Assembly: GCA_902756345.1 (NCBI GenBank)
Contig: CACVQR010000003.1
Span: 124,001 to 188,000 of the forward strand
Direction: 5' to 3'
Length of the DNA stretch: 64,000 bases
Source: Fibrobacter succinogenes
GTDB taxonomy: Bacteria; Fibrobacterota; Fibrobacteria; Fibrobacterales; Fibrobacteraceae
Position numbers and translations under genes: made by a program. Shown in pieces: positions 41,635 through 50,101 of this stretch. The stretch's first letter is position 1; each line of letters begins with the position of its first letter. The notes below the pieces were generated by a model. It made no database searches, was not told the DNA's origin, and worked only from the letters and a program-made list of their open reading frames with translations.

Positions 41635-42543
41635 GTGCAAGAAGCTTTTCGCAGGTCCATACGCAAGATGACGGGCAATAGCGTCCGTCTATCGGTATGC
41701 CCAAACCGCTCGACGATGGTGGCGACACTTTCTCAGTCGATGATGGTGACCTGGTCGATTGTGTTGCATGAACACTTGGATGCGATGCTGAACGATCCTG
41801 CGGTAAACGTGGGGACGACGGAACTGATTTCTTTCAGTGAAACGGCGTGGAAACTGGCCGATTCCAGCTTCCCGCAGATCAAGGCCGATGCGAACAAACT
41901 CTACGACGAATTCCGTACCAAGTGGATGCAGCGCTTTTCGACTGACGAAGTGATGCGTCTGCTTTTGGAAGGCGGCGACTTCCTGCATCACGACGAAGAA
42001 AAGGGCTGGGCGTTGACCGTCAAGAACAACAAGCAGGATATCAACGCTTTCTATTCGGCGACGATTCACCTGCTGGTAAGCGACGCCGAACCGTTGTTCG
42101 TCCGCATGCACGGGCGCGTGATGCAGTTGCAGGAAAAGTTGTGCAAGTATTGGTATTCCGAAAGCGCCGTGGATGCGGTTTCCAAACTGCTCCCCAGTTT
42201 GGAAGCGTCGCTCCGCGATAAAGAAAACTCCATGGTCGTTTCGCTGCGTAGTTCGTTGAACACGCTTGCCAAGAAACGTTTTGCCGCTGCCTTCAACACC
42301 AAGAATCCGCCGCATTACTACAGCTCGGCTGCTTCTTGTGCGCGTAACGTGGGCCGTTTCTGGAATCCGCATTACGCTTACGAAAACGGGTTTCTCGCCT
42401 TTACCGATGACTTTTGTGATTATGCCCGCGGGCTTACCCTCCAGATTATTGAATGGTACCAGAGCAAGTGGGCTTTGTTCTTGCGCGGATTCTCGCGCGG
42501 TCAATTGAATTTGTTTGAAACAACGGACCCTTCGAGGTCCTAA
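41635..42543 (+). CDS. Hypothetical helical protein of the MotAB/ZorAB-like operon
   Basis: A 302-residue protein, GTG start with AGAGG upstream, 13 bases after the beta-helix gene. No signal peptide or membrane helix; mostly amphipathic helix (STDEVMRLLLEGGDFLHHDE, QDINAFYSATIHLLVSDAEP, MVVSLRSSLNTLAKKRFAAA). A C-terminal aromatic-rich segment (HYAYENGFLAFTDDFCDYAR) ends near NLFETTDPSRS. Not recognised. Position directly before the MotA-like gene suggests a cytoplasmic partner or effector of the membrane complex. Confidence 0.78.
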   Translation: MQEAFRRSIRKMTGNSVRLSVCPNRSTMVATLSQSMMVTWSIVLHEHLDAMLNDPAVNVGTTELISFSETAWKLADSSFPQIKADANKLYDEFRTKWMQRFSTDEVMRLLLEGGDFLHHDEEKGWALTVKNNKQDINAFYSATIHLLVSDAEPLFVRMHGRVMQLQEKLCKYWYSESAVDAVSKLLPSLEASLRDKENSMVVSLRSSLNTLAKKRFAAAFNTKNPPHYYSSAASCARNVGRFWNPHYAYENGFLAFTDDFCDYARGLTLQIIEWYQSKWALFLRGFSRGQLNLFETTDPSRS

Positions 42544-42559
42544 AAGATGCAGGTATGAA

Positions 42560-44299
42560 ATGAAAAATGCATTCCAAATCATTTTAGCGCTTACCATTGT
42601 GGGACTCCTTGCCCTGGTGATTGCTGCCTTCTATTTTGGCGCACCACTTTTTGGCTGGGTTATTATGGCTGCCATTTTTGCCGTGTTTATCGGAGAACAA
42701 CTTGTTGCCCTCAAGACGGTGAAGCAGATTGCCGTTGAAACTGATATTCTGGAAACCTGCGAAAAGCGTGGTGGCTATGTGAGCGGTGACGGTGTGGTTG
42801 CAAAGCGTGTCGCTCTTGCCCGTAATCTGCTTGCCAAAAACATTCGCCTCGATTCCTCGATGGCATATGAAGTGCTTTCGAACAGTGTTGAAATTGCGGT
42901 CCCGAAGAGCGCCGGCGGTACGGTGATTCTGCTTGGCTTGATGGGTACGTTCTTTGGTCTTATGTATTCAGTGGCAACTGCCGGCGGTGCAATTGACAAT
43001 TCCACGACGCAGGGCACGCTCGATACCATTCAGCTGTTGTTCCAGAACATGAAAGGCATTTTCGGTACTAGCCTTTGTGGCTTGTTTGCTGCCTTGATTT
43101 TGAATGCTAGCCGCAACATGATGGTTTCTGCCCGCGACACGTTTGTCGCGCGCCTCGATGCCCTGACGCTTGACTTGCAGGGTGCTGCCGGCGATGGCAG
43201 CGAAGAAGCTCAAGCCCAGACGGAACTCGAACGCCTGTTTGATTCTGTCGAAAAGAATCTCTCTGTTGTCGCGTCTTCTGTCAAGGAAGGACTCTCGGGC
43301 GTTGTCTCCATGGTAGGCGATGAACTTTCTGCGATGACTTCGAAGTTGAACGAATCCTTGGCCAATGTCTCTCAGAACATGAACAAGGCTGTCGAAAACC
43401 TGGGCCCCTCGGTCAAGGATTCTCTGTCGGGCGCATTCACTCCGATGGAACAGAACATCAAGACGCTTTCTGCTTCTGTGGAATCGATCCCGGGCAAGCT
43501 TGACGAAAAGTTGAACGGTATTTCTACGACGCTCAAGAGTTCTCTCGAAGGCGTATCCGGAAACGTGGAAACGGCTCTTGCCAAGGTCGCTTCCGATGTG
43601 AAGGCGGGCCTCGATGGCGTTGCTTCGGCAACGGAATCGGCCATGAACGATTCGACGAAAAATATTGCTGCTGCCGTGGCTGATCAGGTCAAGCAGTCCG
43701 ACGAACAGTGGAAATCCTTCATGGAACGCCTTTCTGCCGAAACGCTCAAAAACGTGGACAGCCAGAAAGAAGGCCTCGAAACCCTCAAGAAAGTGGCTTT
43801 GCAGGTGGCCGAAAAGGCTCAGGCTGGTTCTGCCGAACTCAGCAATTCTGTTGCCGAAAAACTTTCTGCTCTTTCTTCGGATATTCTCGGCGCATTCCAG
43901 AAACTTTCCGAAACTTCTGCCGTGCTGCTTGAAGCTCAGAAGGCTCTCACCGAAAGCATTGACAACCGCGTGGTCAAGGAAAAGGAAGCAACCGACGCCC
44001 TGGGCGGCAACATCGTGGAAACCGCGGAACTCATGCGCGTGAACCAGTCCGAACTCAGCGCGAACCTCGAAATGCTGCGTGCCGGCCTCGAAACGATTCT
44101 CGAAAAGCTCTCTGGCGATACCGCCGAACGCGACGAAGAAGAAAGCTTTGTGGAACACCTCAACCAGTCTCTGGAGGCCTTCCACGAACGCGCCAGCGAA
44201 GTGCTTATGGAAAACGCCGTCAAGACGCAGGAAATCTTGCTCGAAGTTTTGGAACAGACTCAACGTTCTGCCGTTCAGCAGCCTAAGGTCGAGGGCTAA
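42560..44299 (+). CDS. MotA/TolQ/ExbB-superfamily protein with a long coiled-coil tail (ZorA-like)
   Basis: A 579-residue protein. The ATG at 42560 replaces the upstream in-frame TTG-type start at 42515, which lies inside the previous gene. Two N-terminal helices (FQIILALTIVGLLALVIAAF; WVIMAAIFAVFIGEQLVAL), then two pore-type helices (GGTVILLGLMGTFFGLMYSV; NMKGIFGTSLCGLFAALILN) with ExbB/MotA-like Gly/Thr residues. Residues ~215-579 form a long, Ser/Ala/Lys-rich helical tail with repeated units (VKEGLSGVVSMVGDELS, VKAGLDGVASATESAMND). This is the ZorA layout: proton-channel domain plus cytoplasmic tail. Two bases before the MotB-like gene. Confidence 0.85.
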   Translation: MKNAFQIILALTIVGLLALVIAAFYFGAPLFGWVIMAAIFAVFIGEQLVALKTVKQIAVETDILETCEKRGGYVSGDGVVAKRVALARNLLAKNIRLDSSMAYEVLSNSVEIAVPKSAGGTVILLGLMGTFFGLMYSVATAGGAIDNSTTQGTLDTIQLLFQNMKGIFGTSLCGLFAALILNASRNMMVSARDTFVARLDALTLDLQGAAGDGSEEAQAQTELERLFDSVEKNLSVVASSVKEGLSGVVSMVGDELSAMTSKLNESLANVSQNMNKAVENLGPSVKDSLSGAFTPMEQNIKTLSASVESIPGKLDEKLNGISTTLKSSLEGVSGNVETALAKVASDVKAGLDGVASATESAMNDSTKNIAAAVADQVKQSDEQWKSFMERLSAETLKNVDSQKEGLETLKKVALQVAEKAQAGSAELSNSVAEKLSALSSDILGAFQKLSETSAVLLEAQKALTESIDNRVVKEKEATDALGGNIVETAELMRVNQSELSANLEMLRAGLETILEKLSGDTAERDEEESFVEHLNQSLEAFHERASEVLMENAVKTQEILLEVLEQTQRSAVQQPKVEG

Positions 44300-44301
44300 G
44301 C

Positions 44302-44937
44302 ATGCGCTTCAAGAAAGACGAAAACAGCAATCCTTGGATGGCGTACACGGACTTGGGTGTTGCCCTGGTTTCGTTGTTCATCCTCGCGTTTGTGGCCATG
44401 GCAACCCTTAAGGAACAGAAGGCCGAAGACCTGACGCGTACCGAAGAAGAAGTGCTCAGCTGCCAGGAACAGATGCGAAAAATTGCGGCTGAACGTAACG
44501 CGCTTTTGTCCAAGAGCCTGCAGACTTCTATCGAGGCGGGGCTCATTGCTCTCGAAGACGGCAAGATTCAGATTCAGGCTTCGTTCTTATTTCCGATTAA
44601 CGGTGCAGACCTTACCAAAGAGGGCGAGGGCGTGATTCGCGGCATTAGCAAGGGCCTTCTGGAAGCTCTTGATTCTACGGATGTGATTATGGTGAGTGGC
44701 TTTACTGACGATACCCCGGTGAAGTCCAAGACTTATACCAACTGGAACCTTTCTACCGAACGCGCCGTGAACGTGGTCAAGACTTTGATTGCGCAGGGGT
44801 TTCCGCCCGACAGGCTCTTTGCCGCGGGCTTTGGCGAACACATGCCCAAGTACCCCAACGACAGCGAAGAACACCGCCGCCTGAACCGCCGCGTAGAAAT
44901 CGGTGTGACCCCGCTCCAGAAAATGTCGAAGGAGTAG
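44302..44937 (+). CDS. MotB/OmpA-family peptidoglycan-binding protein (ZorB-like)
   Basis: A 211-residue protein with one N-terminal membrane helix preceded by a conserved acidic residue (NPWMAYTDLGVALVSLFILA, Asp about residue 17), equivalent to the proton-binding Asp of MotB/ZorB. A coiled-coil follows (EDLTRTEEEVLSCQEQMRKI). The C-terminal OmpA domain has VIMVSGFTDDTPVKSK, NWNLSTERAVNVVKTL and HRRLNRRVEIGVTP, which binds peptidoglycan. With the preceding gene it forms a stator-like unit. No flagellar genes are nearby. Confidence 0.88.
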   Translation: MRFKKDENSNPWMAYTDLGVALVSLFILAFVAMATLKEQKAEDLTRTEEEVLSCQEQMRKIAAERNALLSKSLQTSIEAGLIALEDGKIQIQASFLFPINGADLTKEGEGVIRGISKGLLEALDSTDVIMVSGFTDDTPVKSKTYTNWNLSTERAVNVVKTLIAQGFPPDRLFAAGFGEHMPKYPNDSEEHRRLNRRVEIGVTPLQKMSKE

Positions 44938-44947
44938 TAAGGCCTTT

Positions 44948-45601
44948 ATGCAGGAACGCTTGGAAACATTGCGTACGGGAATCGATGCTATCCGCAAGAG
45001 TGGGAAGCTGCCCCATTGGCGTATGGTCTATGCCGAAAACCTGCTGAACCGTGCCGGAGAATATCTGGCGGTCGATAGGCTCCCTGAAGCGAACATGGTG
45101 GCCGATAAATTGGATCGTTGGATCAAGACGCATACGCCGCGTGGTGATTCGTCTGAACGATTCTCCGAAAACCCCATGGTTTTCTGGAATGCTGAAATGC
45201 TTTTGGGCATGTCTGCCAAATTGAAGCAGACCCTGCTTGAAAAACGCCAGCTTGTTCCTTCTACGGAACGTGAATCGACGATTCGCCGCTTGACTCTGGT
45301 TGAAGGCTGGATTCGCGAAGGTAAACTTTTACAGGCTCATGAAGAACTTTTGTCGCTTCGTACGGCGCTCATTGCCCGCTTAAGGCGTAGTTTCCGTGCC
45401 CGCTTGGTGGCTACCGACTTGTATCACGGCTCGGTGCAGCCAGCCGGAAGCCTGGTTGGACCGTACAATGCCTTGCATACGCTTGAAGAAACCTTCCATG
45501 TGGTGGGCGAACGCGACCCGATCTGGATCGAAGACTTCCTCGAAATCTATAACGACTTGTTCCGTATCGTGGAACGTCTCGTCCCCCAAGAAAAAAAATA
45601 G
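44948..45601 (+). CDS. Hypothetical helical protein, last gene of the MotAB/ZorAB-like operon
   Basis: A 217-residue soluble protein, mainly helical and strongly charged (RLETLRTGIDAIRKSGKLPH, WNAEMLLGMSAKLKQTLLEK, RLTLVEGWIREGKLLQAHEE). The C-terminal part is LVGPYNALHTLEETFHVVGE then IWIEDFLEIYNDLFRIVERL. No family recognised. It begins 10 bases after the MotB-like gene, and its stop codon lies inside the stem of the operon terminator. Confidence 0.78.
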   Translation: MQERLETLRTGIDAIRKSGKLPHWRMVYAENLLNRAGEYLAVDRLPEANMVADKLDRWIKTHTPRGDSSERFSENPMVFWNAEMLLGMSAKLKQTLLEKRQLVPSTERESTIRRLTLVEGWIREGKLLQAHEELLSLRTALIARLRRSFRARLVATDLYHGSVQPAGSLVGPYNALHTLEETFHVVGERDPIWIEDFLEIYNDLFRIVERLVPQEKK

Positions 45602-45621
45602 AGCTTGCGCTCTATTTTTTT
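45593..45621 (+). terminator. Terminator of the six-gene operon
   Basis: Perfect stem AAAAAATAGAGC (45593-45604) / GCTCTATTTTTT (45609-45620) with loop TTGC and a T run. It overlaps the stop codon of the last gene. The A/T symmetry means it can work in both directions. A family A repeat and the hairpin GCGGC-GAA-GCCGC (45664-45676) follow. Confidence 0.9.
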
Positions 45622-45719
45622 GAATTATGAATTTCAAAATTCATAATTAAGATTTTAAATAATCGCGGCGAAGCCGCCTGAAAGAAATTCTGAACTCCGA
45701 ATTCTGAACTCCGAATTTA
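45622..45719. repeat. Family A repeat plus small GAA-loop hairpin
   Basis: 45622-45656 has AATTATGAATTTC / AAATTCATAATT (inverted). 45664-45676 is GCGGC-GAA-GCCGC. 45690-45718 has CTGAACTCCGAATTCTGAAC units. It ends exactly at the stop codon of the minus-strand PorV-like gene. Confidence 0.7.
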
Positions 45720-46970
45720 TTAAAATCCGATACTCAGCTGGCCCATGTAGATACGTTCTTCGTCCTGGCCGGTGTAATAACCGAGTTCTTCAGCCCAAGT
45801 AGCGAATTCGACCGTAATGAATCGGAGCGCTTCTATGGCGAAACCGGCAGAGGGGTAGCCGCCCTTGAAACCACCCGAAAGGCGTAGGGCGAGGGCTCGG
45901 ATTTCGTTGTTGTAGCCCGGCCATGCAAGCAAGTTCTGCTCGACTTCAAGACCCATGTTCAGGTGTGAGAATACCTTGTAGTTCCTTTCGCTGCTGAATG
46001 CGTCGGCATAGTCGCAAGCGATATTGAACTTACGGGCGTAACCGGTGTTCTTGTTGAAGAATCGGGGACTGTAGTTGAAACCTGCGGTAAAGTTCGGCGT
46101 GATTTTGTCGCCAGCCAGTTCTTTAAAGTAGACGTCACGAAGAGATGCGCCGACTCTGAATTCACGGGTGAGCTGGTAGAGTACGCCCAAATCGATACCG
46201 GCAGAAACGGATTTGAAGTCAAAAATGTTGTCGGTGACATCGTGGTAGCGGTCTTCAAGGGTATCTTGCAGAGCGTCGTAGTTCAGCACGTCTACAGTAA
46301 TCATTTCGACTTTCTGACGCTTGGCCATCTTGACGCCCAAACCGACAGAGAGGTTGTTTGTGAATCCGTAAGAAACACCCGCCTGGGCCACGCCGTCGAC
46401 GTAGAAGGTATCGATTGCGAGGAACGGAAGAATAAGGCCTCCGTCCAGGTAAGGCGCGACGTTACCGTCAACCCAGATTGCACCGCCGAATCCGTGGAAC
46501 GCCATTTCGGCATCCATCTTGATTTTCATGGTCAGGTACTTGTGATCGTAATTGTTCAGCTTGTGGACCAGTTCGGGGTGAGCGGCGAGAGTGTCCAAGA
46601 GAACGTTGGACTGGCTCAGACCATTATCGTTGGCGTAGTTTCTTGCGTTCTTGTAAATTTTCTGCAAGTCCTTTGCCACGCTGTAGGTCGAAAAGTAGGT
46701 TTCGAACGGACCTGCACCTCCCAAGTTCAAGCGCATGTCGCCCAAAAAGTTGCGGGGGTAGTAACCTTGTTCTGGGCGCTTTTCGAAGTTGCCCAAACGG
46801 TTAATCTGGCTCAAGCCTGCGTAGTTGAAGTAGATTGCTTCCTTGTCGTCGACGAGGGCTACGTGAGCGTTACCCATGGCTTCGGCACGCAGGGAATGGT
46901 GCGTCGGGGCCTTGGCTGCGAAAGAGGCGACTACAAGTGCTAAAATCAAGAAAAACAGAATTTTTTTCAT
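45720..46970 (-). CDS. PorV/PorQ-like (UPF0164) outer-membrane protein
   Basis: A 416-residue protein with signal peptide (ILFFLILALVVASFAAK). The N-terminal motif LRAEAMGNAHVALVDDKEAI then YFNYAGLSQINRLG is the hallmark of FadL-like PorV/UPF0164 outer-membrane barrels (G-A-hVA-D--A-FxNPAGL). Strand-like segments run to YMGQLSIGF at the C-terminus. PorV members shuttle type IX secretion substrates, but other branches have unknown roles; I cannot assign a secretion role without por genes. Starts 3 bases after the stop of the upstream lipoprotein gene, so the two are cotranscribed. Confidence 0.82.
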   Translation of the reverse strand: MKKILFFLILALVVASFAAKAPTHHSLRAEAMGNAHVALVDDKEAIYFNYAGLSQINRLGNFEKRPEQGYYPRNFLGDMRLNLGGAGPFETYFSTYSVAKDLQKIYKNARNYANDNGLSQSNVLLDTLAAHPELVHKLNNYDHKYLTMKIKMDAEMAFHGFGGAIWVDGNVAPYLDGGLILPFLAIDTFYVDGVAQAGVSYGFTNNLSVGLGVKMAKRQKVEMITVDVLNYDALQDTLEDRYHDVTDNIFDFKSVSAGIDLGVLYQLTREFRVGASLRDVYFKELAGDKITPNFTAGFNYSPRFFNKNTGYARKFNIACDYADAFSSERNYKVFSHLNMGLEVEQNLLAWPGYNNEIRALALRLSGGFKGGYPSAGFAIEALRFITVEFATWAEELGYYTGQDEERIYMGQLSIGF

Positions 46971-46973
46971 CGC

Positions 46974-48377
46974 TTAGTTCCTCCCTTCAAACCACTTCAT
47001 AAAGCGCTGCTCGTTATAGTTTGCCCAGCATCCGCCAATGTACTTCTTTCGGAATTCAAGATTGTAGGAGGGGGGATAATGGGTGTCCTTTGCTACGGCT
47101 CTCTTGTATGCAATAAACTCTTCGAAGGGCAGTTTTTGCGGGTTGAAACCTAGGCCGGCTGCAAAAACAAAGCGATGGTCGTCAGAGGCTACGCGATCTT
47201 GGTATTTGGGGTGGACAAATTTCCATTCATTTTCGAGCTCACGGTCTTTTTCAGCCTCGTTTTTGCCGTTGGCGATGATTATGCCGTTCATGTCGATATC
47301 GACGGTCGTATATTTTTCGTTCGGACCGGCTTTTTTGACAACACGGAGATCTCTGATGGCGGTCTTTCCGGCGGTAACGTTTTTAAGAATTATATCGTTG
47401 TCGTATACGATTTCGTTTGTCTTGTCGCTCACGTCTTCGTCAATTTCTCCATCGCCGTCGTTGTCTTCGCCGTCGTAGATTTCTTCATCGACGCAACCGT
47501 CTCCATCGTCATCTATAATGTCGCTATAGCCGAACTGGCCGATGATGATGTTCAATGTCTTGGCTTGCTGGTCCTCGTTATTCTTGGCATCTTCGGTTTC
47601 CTTGGCCAATGCGCCGCACATGCTGCTCACGGCTGTGTGCTGGGCGTCTTCTTTCAAGTTGTCAAAGCCTTGCAGATAGCTGTCGAACATCTTGGTCATG
47701 CTTTCGGGACTTTCTTCGCATGTCTTGAAGACTGCGTTGAATGATTCCACGGTTTCGGCCGGGTCGTTCTTAAGATTGTTCAAGACGGAAGCCATGTCGC
47801 AGGAATTGTCCTGGTTCTTTTGCAGGGAGCAGCCGTTCATGCCGGCCGTCGTTTTGCGCAGCACGAGCATGGTTTTCATCATCTGGAGAACCATGTAGCC
47901 TTCGGAAAAGGACTTATAGGTAACAATGCTGTCGGTTTGTCCGGCCTTGTCGCGCTTGATAAACTGGTCTGCAATGACGTTTACGGAATCAATGGTGGTC
48001 TGGAGTTGTGCTGCAGTTTCGTCAGACATTCCCGAGAAAGGAACCTTGGAATCGCGGCTGGCGTTTACGTAGGCAAGAAGCGAAAATACGTTGGTTTCCT
48101 GGGTGCCGTTCAGCATGCGGTTCAGAGTCGCCTTCATGAGTCCGAACCAGGCCTGGGAATAGTTGGAGTCGGCGGCGATGGCCTTGTTGAAATAATACTC
48201 GGCTTCGGAGTATTCGTTATTGCGGATCTTCTTGTAGCCTTCGTAGGTGAGGGCTTCCGCGTCGTTGTCCTTGATGTTGATGCTTTCAGTCGGGTTAAAG
48301 ATGTTGCATCCGGCAATCCCTAAAGAAATTATAAATGCCGAAGCCCATAAAAATTTGGATTTACGTACGTTTTTCAT
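46974..48377 (-). CDS. TPR lipoprotein with an EF-hand/TSP3-like calcium motif
   Basis: A 467-residue lipoprotein. The ATG at 48377 is chosen because it opens directly into the signal and lipobox (FLWASAFIISLGIAGCNIF); upstream codons are discarded. A TPR pair follows (EALTYEGYKKIRNNEYSEAE, YYFNKAIAADSNYSQAWFGL). Near residues 325-350 is DDDGDGCVDEEIYDGEDNDG, then DGEIDED, with DxDxDG calcium loops. The C-terminus (ILKNVTAGKTAIRDLRVVKK ...) is unrecognised. Operon with the PorV-like gene suggests a shared outer-membrane complex. Confidence 0.82.
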   Translation of the reverse strand: MKNVRKSKFLWASAFIISLGIAGCNIFNPTESINIKDNDAEALTYEGYKKIRNNEYSEAEYYFNKAIAADSNYSQAWFGLMKATLNRMLNGTQETNVFSLLAYVNASRDSKVPFSGMSDETAAQLQTTIDSVNVIADQFIKRDKAGQTDSIVTYKSFSEGYMVLQMMKTMLVLRKTTAGMNGCSLQKNQDNSCDMASVLNNLKNDPAETVESFNAVFKTCEESPESMTKMFDSYLQGFDNLKEDAQHTAVSSMCGALAKETEDAKNNEDQQAKTLNIIIGQFGYSDIIDDDGDGCVDEEIYDGEDNDGDGEIDEDVSDKTNEIVYDNDIILKNVTAGKTAIRDLRVVKKAGPNEKYTTVDIDMNGIIIANGKNEAEKDRELENEWKFVHPKYQDRVASDDHRFVFAAGLGFNPQKLPFEEFIAYKRAVAKDTHYPPSYNLEFRKKYIGGCWANYNEQRFMKWFEGRN

Positions 48378-48516
48378 TACACTTTTCCCATTTTCCCAAA
48401 AGATAACATTATTCTTACAAAAAGACATCTATTATCTGTTTTTTGTGAGGTTTTTTGAAATTCTTTCGATAAACGCGGGTTTTTAGGGCTTGTTTTTCAT
48501 AATTTGGTAAAATATC

Positions 48517-48524
48517 TATCTTTG
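48517..48524 (+). promoter_or_regulatory. TAnnTTTG promoter-like element
   Basis: TATCTTTG four bases before the ATG at 48529, which has no Shine-Dalgarno. If active, the mRNA would start at or next to the start codon. Confidence 0.4.
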
Positions 48525-48528
48525 TAGT

Positions 48529-49305
48529 ATGGAATCTTATCGAGAGTATTTTCCGACAAAGGCTTTTCGCTTGGCCGAAATGCGACTTGCAACCCTTTTG
48601 AGGGAGGAAAGGGATCGCTTAGATGCCATTGCGGCGTCTATGGGCCGCGAATCTGCGATAGGACCCGATAACTTGCTGCAGGAACTCCCTAAGGTTATGG
48701 AGTTCACCCGCGAATATCACCGGCTTTTTTCGGAGTATTTGGATGCGGTTTTGCCGCAGCAGCCGCGCCCGATCCAGTGTAGGCCCGCTTGCGGAAATTG
48801 CTGCCATCATTACCCCATGTCGGTAGAACCTTTTGAACTGGTGACATTGTATTGCGACCTCCGGGGGCGGAATGACTTGCTCGATATTATGGAGGCGTGC
48901 CAAGTAAGGTCGTCGCTGTTCAGTAAGTTTTTTGAGACGCGCCGCGCCGAGGGGGCGGTGCCTGCCCAAATGGATTTGGACGATTACGCCGAAGACAAGG
49001 CCTTGCACGATTATTTTAGCGCCTGGAATCCGTGCCCGTTTTCGGACAAGAAAGGCGATTGTACGGTGTACCCGCTGCGTCCGGTGTCTTGTCGGATGTA
49101 TTTTAGCGAAACAGACCCGAAGTTTTGCACTCCGGAGCATTTGCAGACGCCCGAAAACGATAGCTACATTGTTTACTTGCCGGATAGCATCGAAGATGCC
49201 GTGTACGGAATCTCGGAACATTATTCGTTGCTGGATTTGCCCGAAAGCTACTTTGGCGGACTCTTGGCCGTGAACCGCTTTGAAGGTCTGATTGGCGAAA
49301 AATGA
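48529..49305 (+). CDS. YkgJ-family cysteine-cluster protein
   Basis: A 258-residue protein with the CxxCxxCC-type zinc/iron cluster motif CRPACGNCCHHYPMSVEPFE (about 84-103) and the second part CPFSDKKGDCTVYPLRPVSC (about 171-190). This pattern defines the YkgJ/UPF0153 family of uncharacterised metal-binding proteins. N-terminal helices (TKAFRLAEMRLATLLREERD) precede the cluster. Its end overlaps the SprT-like gene by four bases, so the two are coupled. Confidence 0.87.
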   Translation: MESYREYFPTKAFRLAEMRLATLLREERDRLDAIAASMGRESAIGPDNLLQELPKVMEFTREYHRLFSEYLDAVLPQQPRPIQCRPACGNCCHHYPMSVEPFELVTLYCDLRGRNDLLDIMEACQVRSSLFSKFFETRRAEGAVPAQMDLDDYAEDKALHDYFSAWNPCPFSDKKGDCTVYPLRPVSCRMYFSETDPKFCTPEHLQTPENDSYIVYLPDSIEDAVYGISEHYSLLDLPESYFGGLLAVNRFEGLIGEK

Positions 49306-50099
49306 ATTTGTTCGGATTGCAACTTGATCTGTTCGGGAACAATACCGATGCTCCCAAGGAACCGGCGAAGCCGAAAGTTCCGGCATCGGTTTCGCAGAAC
49401 GGATTGGTGCATTTCAAGTACAATACGCAACTCAAGAAGAGCATCCGTTGCAAGGGGGGAGTGCTGTTTGGCCACCCCGAAGTGATTTTGCCTGCCTACA
49501 TGAAGGACCCCGAGTTTGCGCCGGCGCGTGAACTTGCCGCCGAATGGGCGGAACACGCTGTAAAACGCAAGACGGCAAAGAACAAGGCGATTATCAAGGA
49601 CTTGGTGAGCCGTTTTTGGACTCTTGTCGAGCAAATTTTGGCTGACCGCGGCGATGAATCCTTGTCGAGCAAGGGAAGGCTTCCGCCTATAAAGCCGCAG
49701 GGCAAGTATCATAACCTGAACGATGTGCTTGCCGCCATCAACAGCACTTATTTTGAAGACAAACTAACTTGCCGTATCACGTGGAGTAATCGCATAGGCG
49801 GGCTCAGCTTCCATTCGGTCCGTCAAGATCCTGTGACCGGCGAAGAATTCCACCTGATTAGCATCAGCAAGGGCTACGATGCCGCCAACTGCCCGGAGTA
49901 TGCCGTGGCCGGTGTGGTGTACCATGAATGCTTGCATATCGCGATTCCTGTTGAAATCAAGAACGGTCGCCGCATTGTGCATGGCCGTAACTTTAGACGT
50001 CGCGAACGCCAGTACATCTATTACGATGAATGGATTCACTGGCACAATCATGTGCTTCCGCTGAATATCCGCAAGATGCGGAGACACGCAGAATTGTAA
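49302..50099 (+). CDS. SprT-like zinc metalloprotease-fold protein
   Basis: A 265-residue protein with HExxH-type zinc motif AGVVYHECLHIAIPVEIKNG (HECLH about residue 207) and a downstream HGRNFRRRERQYIYYDEWIH that fits the third ligand region of SprT/Spartan proteins. The upstream segment NDVLAAINSTYFEDKLTCRI matches the SprT-like opening. The N-terminal ~120 residues are extra. Spartan proteases act on DNA-protein crosslinks; the bacterial function is not settled. Translationally coupled to the YkgJ-like gene. Confidence 0.82.
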   Translation: MNLFGLQLDLFGNNTDAPKEPAKPKVPASVSQNGLVHFKYNTQLKKSIRCKGGVLFGHPEVILPAYMKDPEFAPARELAAEWAEHAVKRKTAKNKAIIKDLVSRFWTLVEQILADRGDESLSSKGRLPPIKPQGKYHNLNDVLAAINSTYFEDKLTCRITWSNRIGGLSFHSVRQDPVTGEEFHLISISKGYDAANCPEYAVAGVVYHECLHIAIPVEIKNGRRIVHGRNFRRRERQYIYYDEWIHWHNHVLPLNIRKMRRHAEL

Positions 50100-50101
50100 T
50101 G

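Noticed and set aside
40069-45601. Call of a complete Zorya defence system
   Set aside because: Only the MotA/MotB-type pair matches. There is no ZorC, ZorD helicase or ZorE nuclease, so I report a ZorAB-like module, not Zorya.
45720-46970. Type IX secretion component PorV
   Set aside because: The PorV-like N-terminal motif is shared by several outer-membrane families. No por/gld/spr genes or CTD-bearing cargo are in the window, so the specific role is not claimed.
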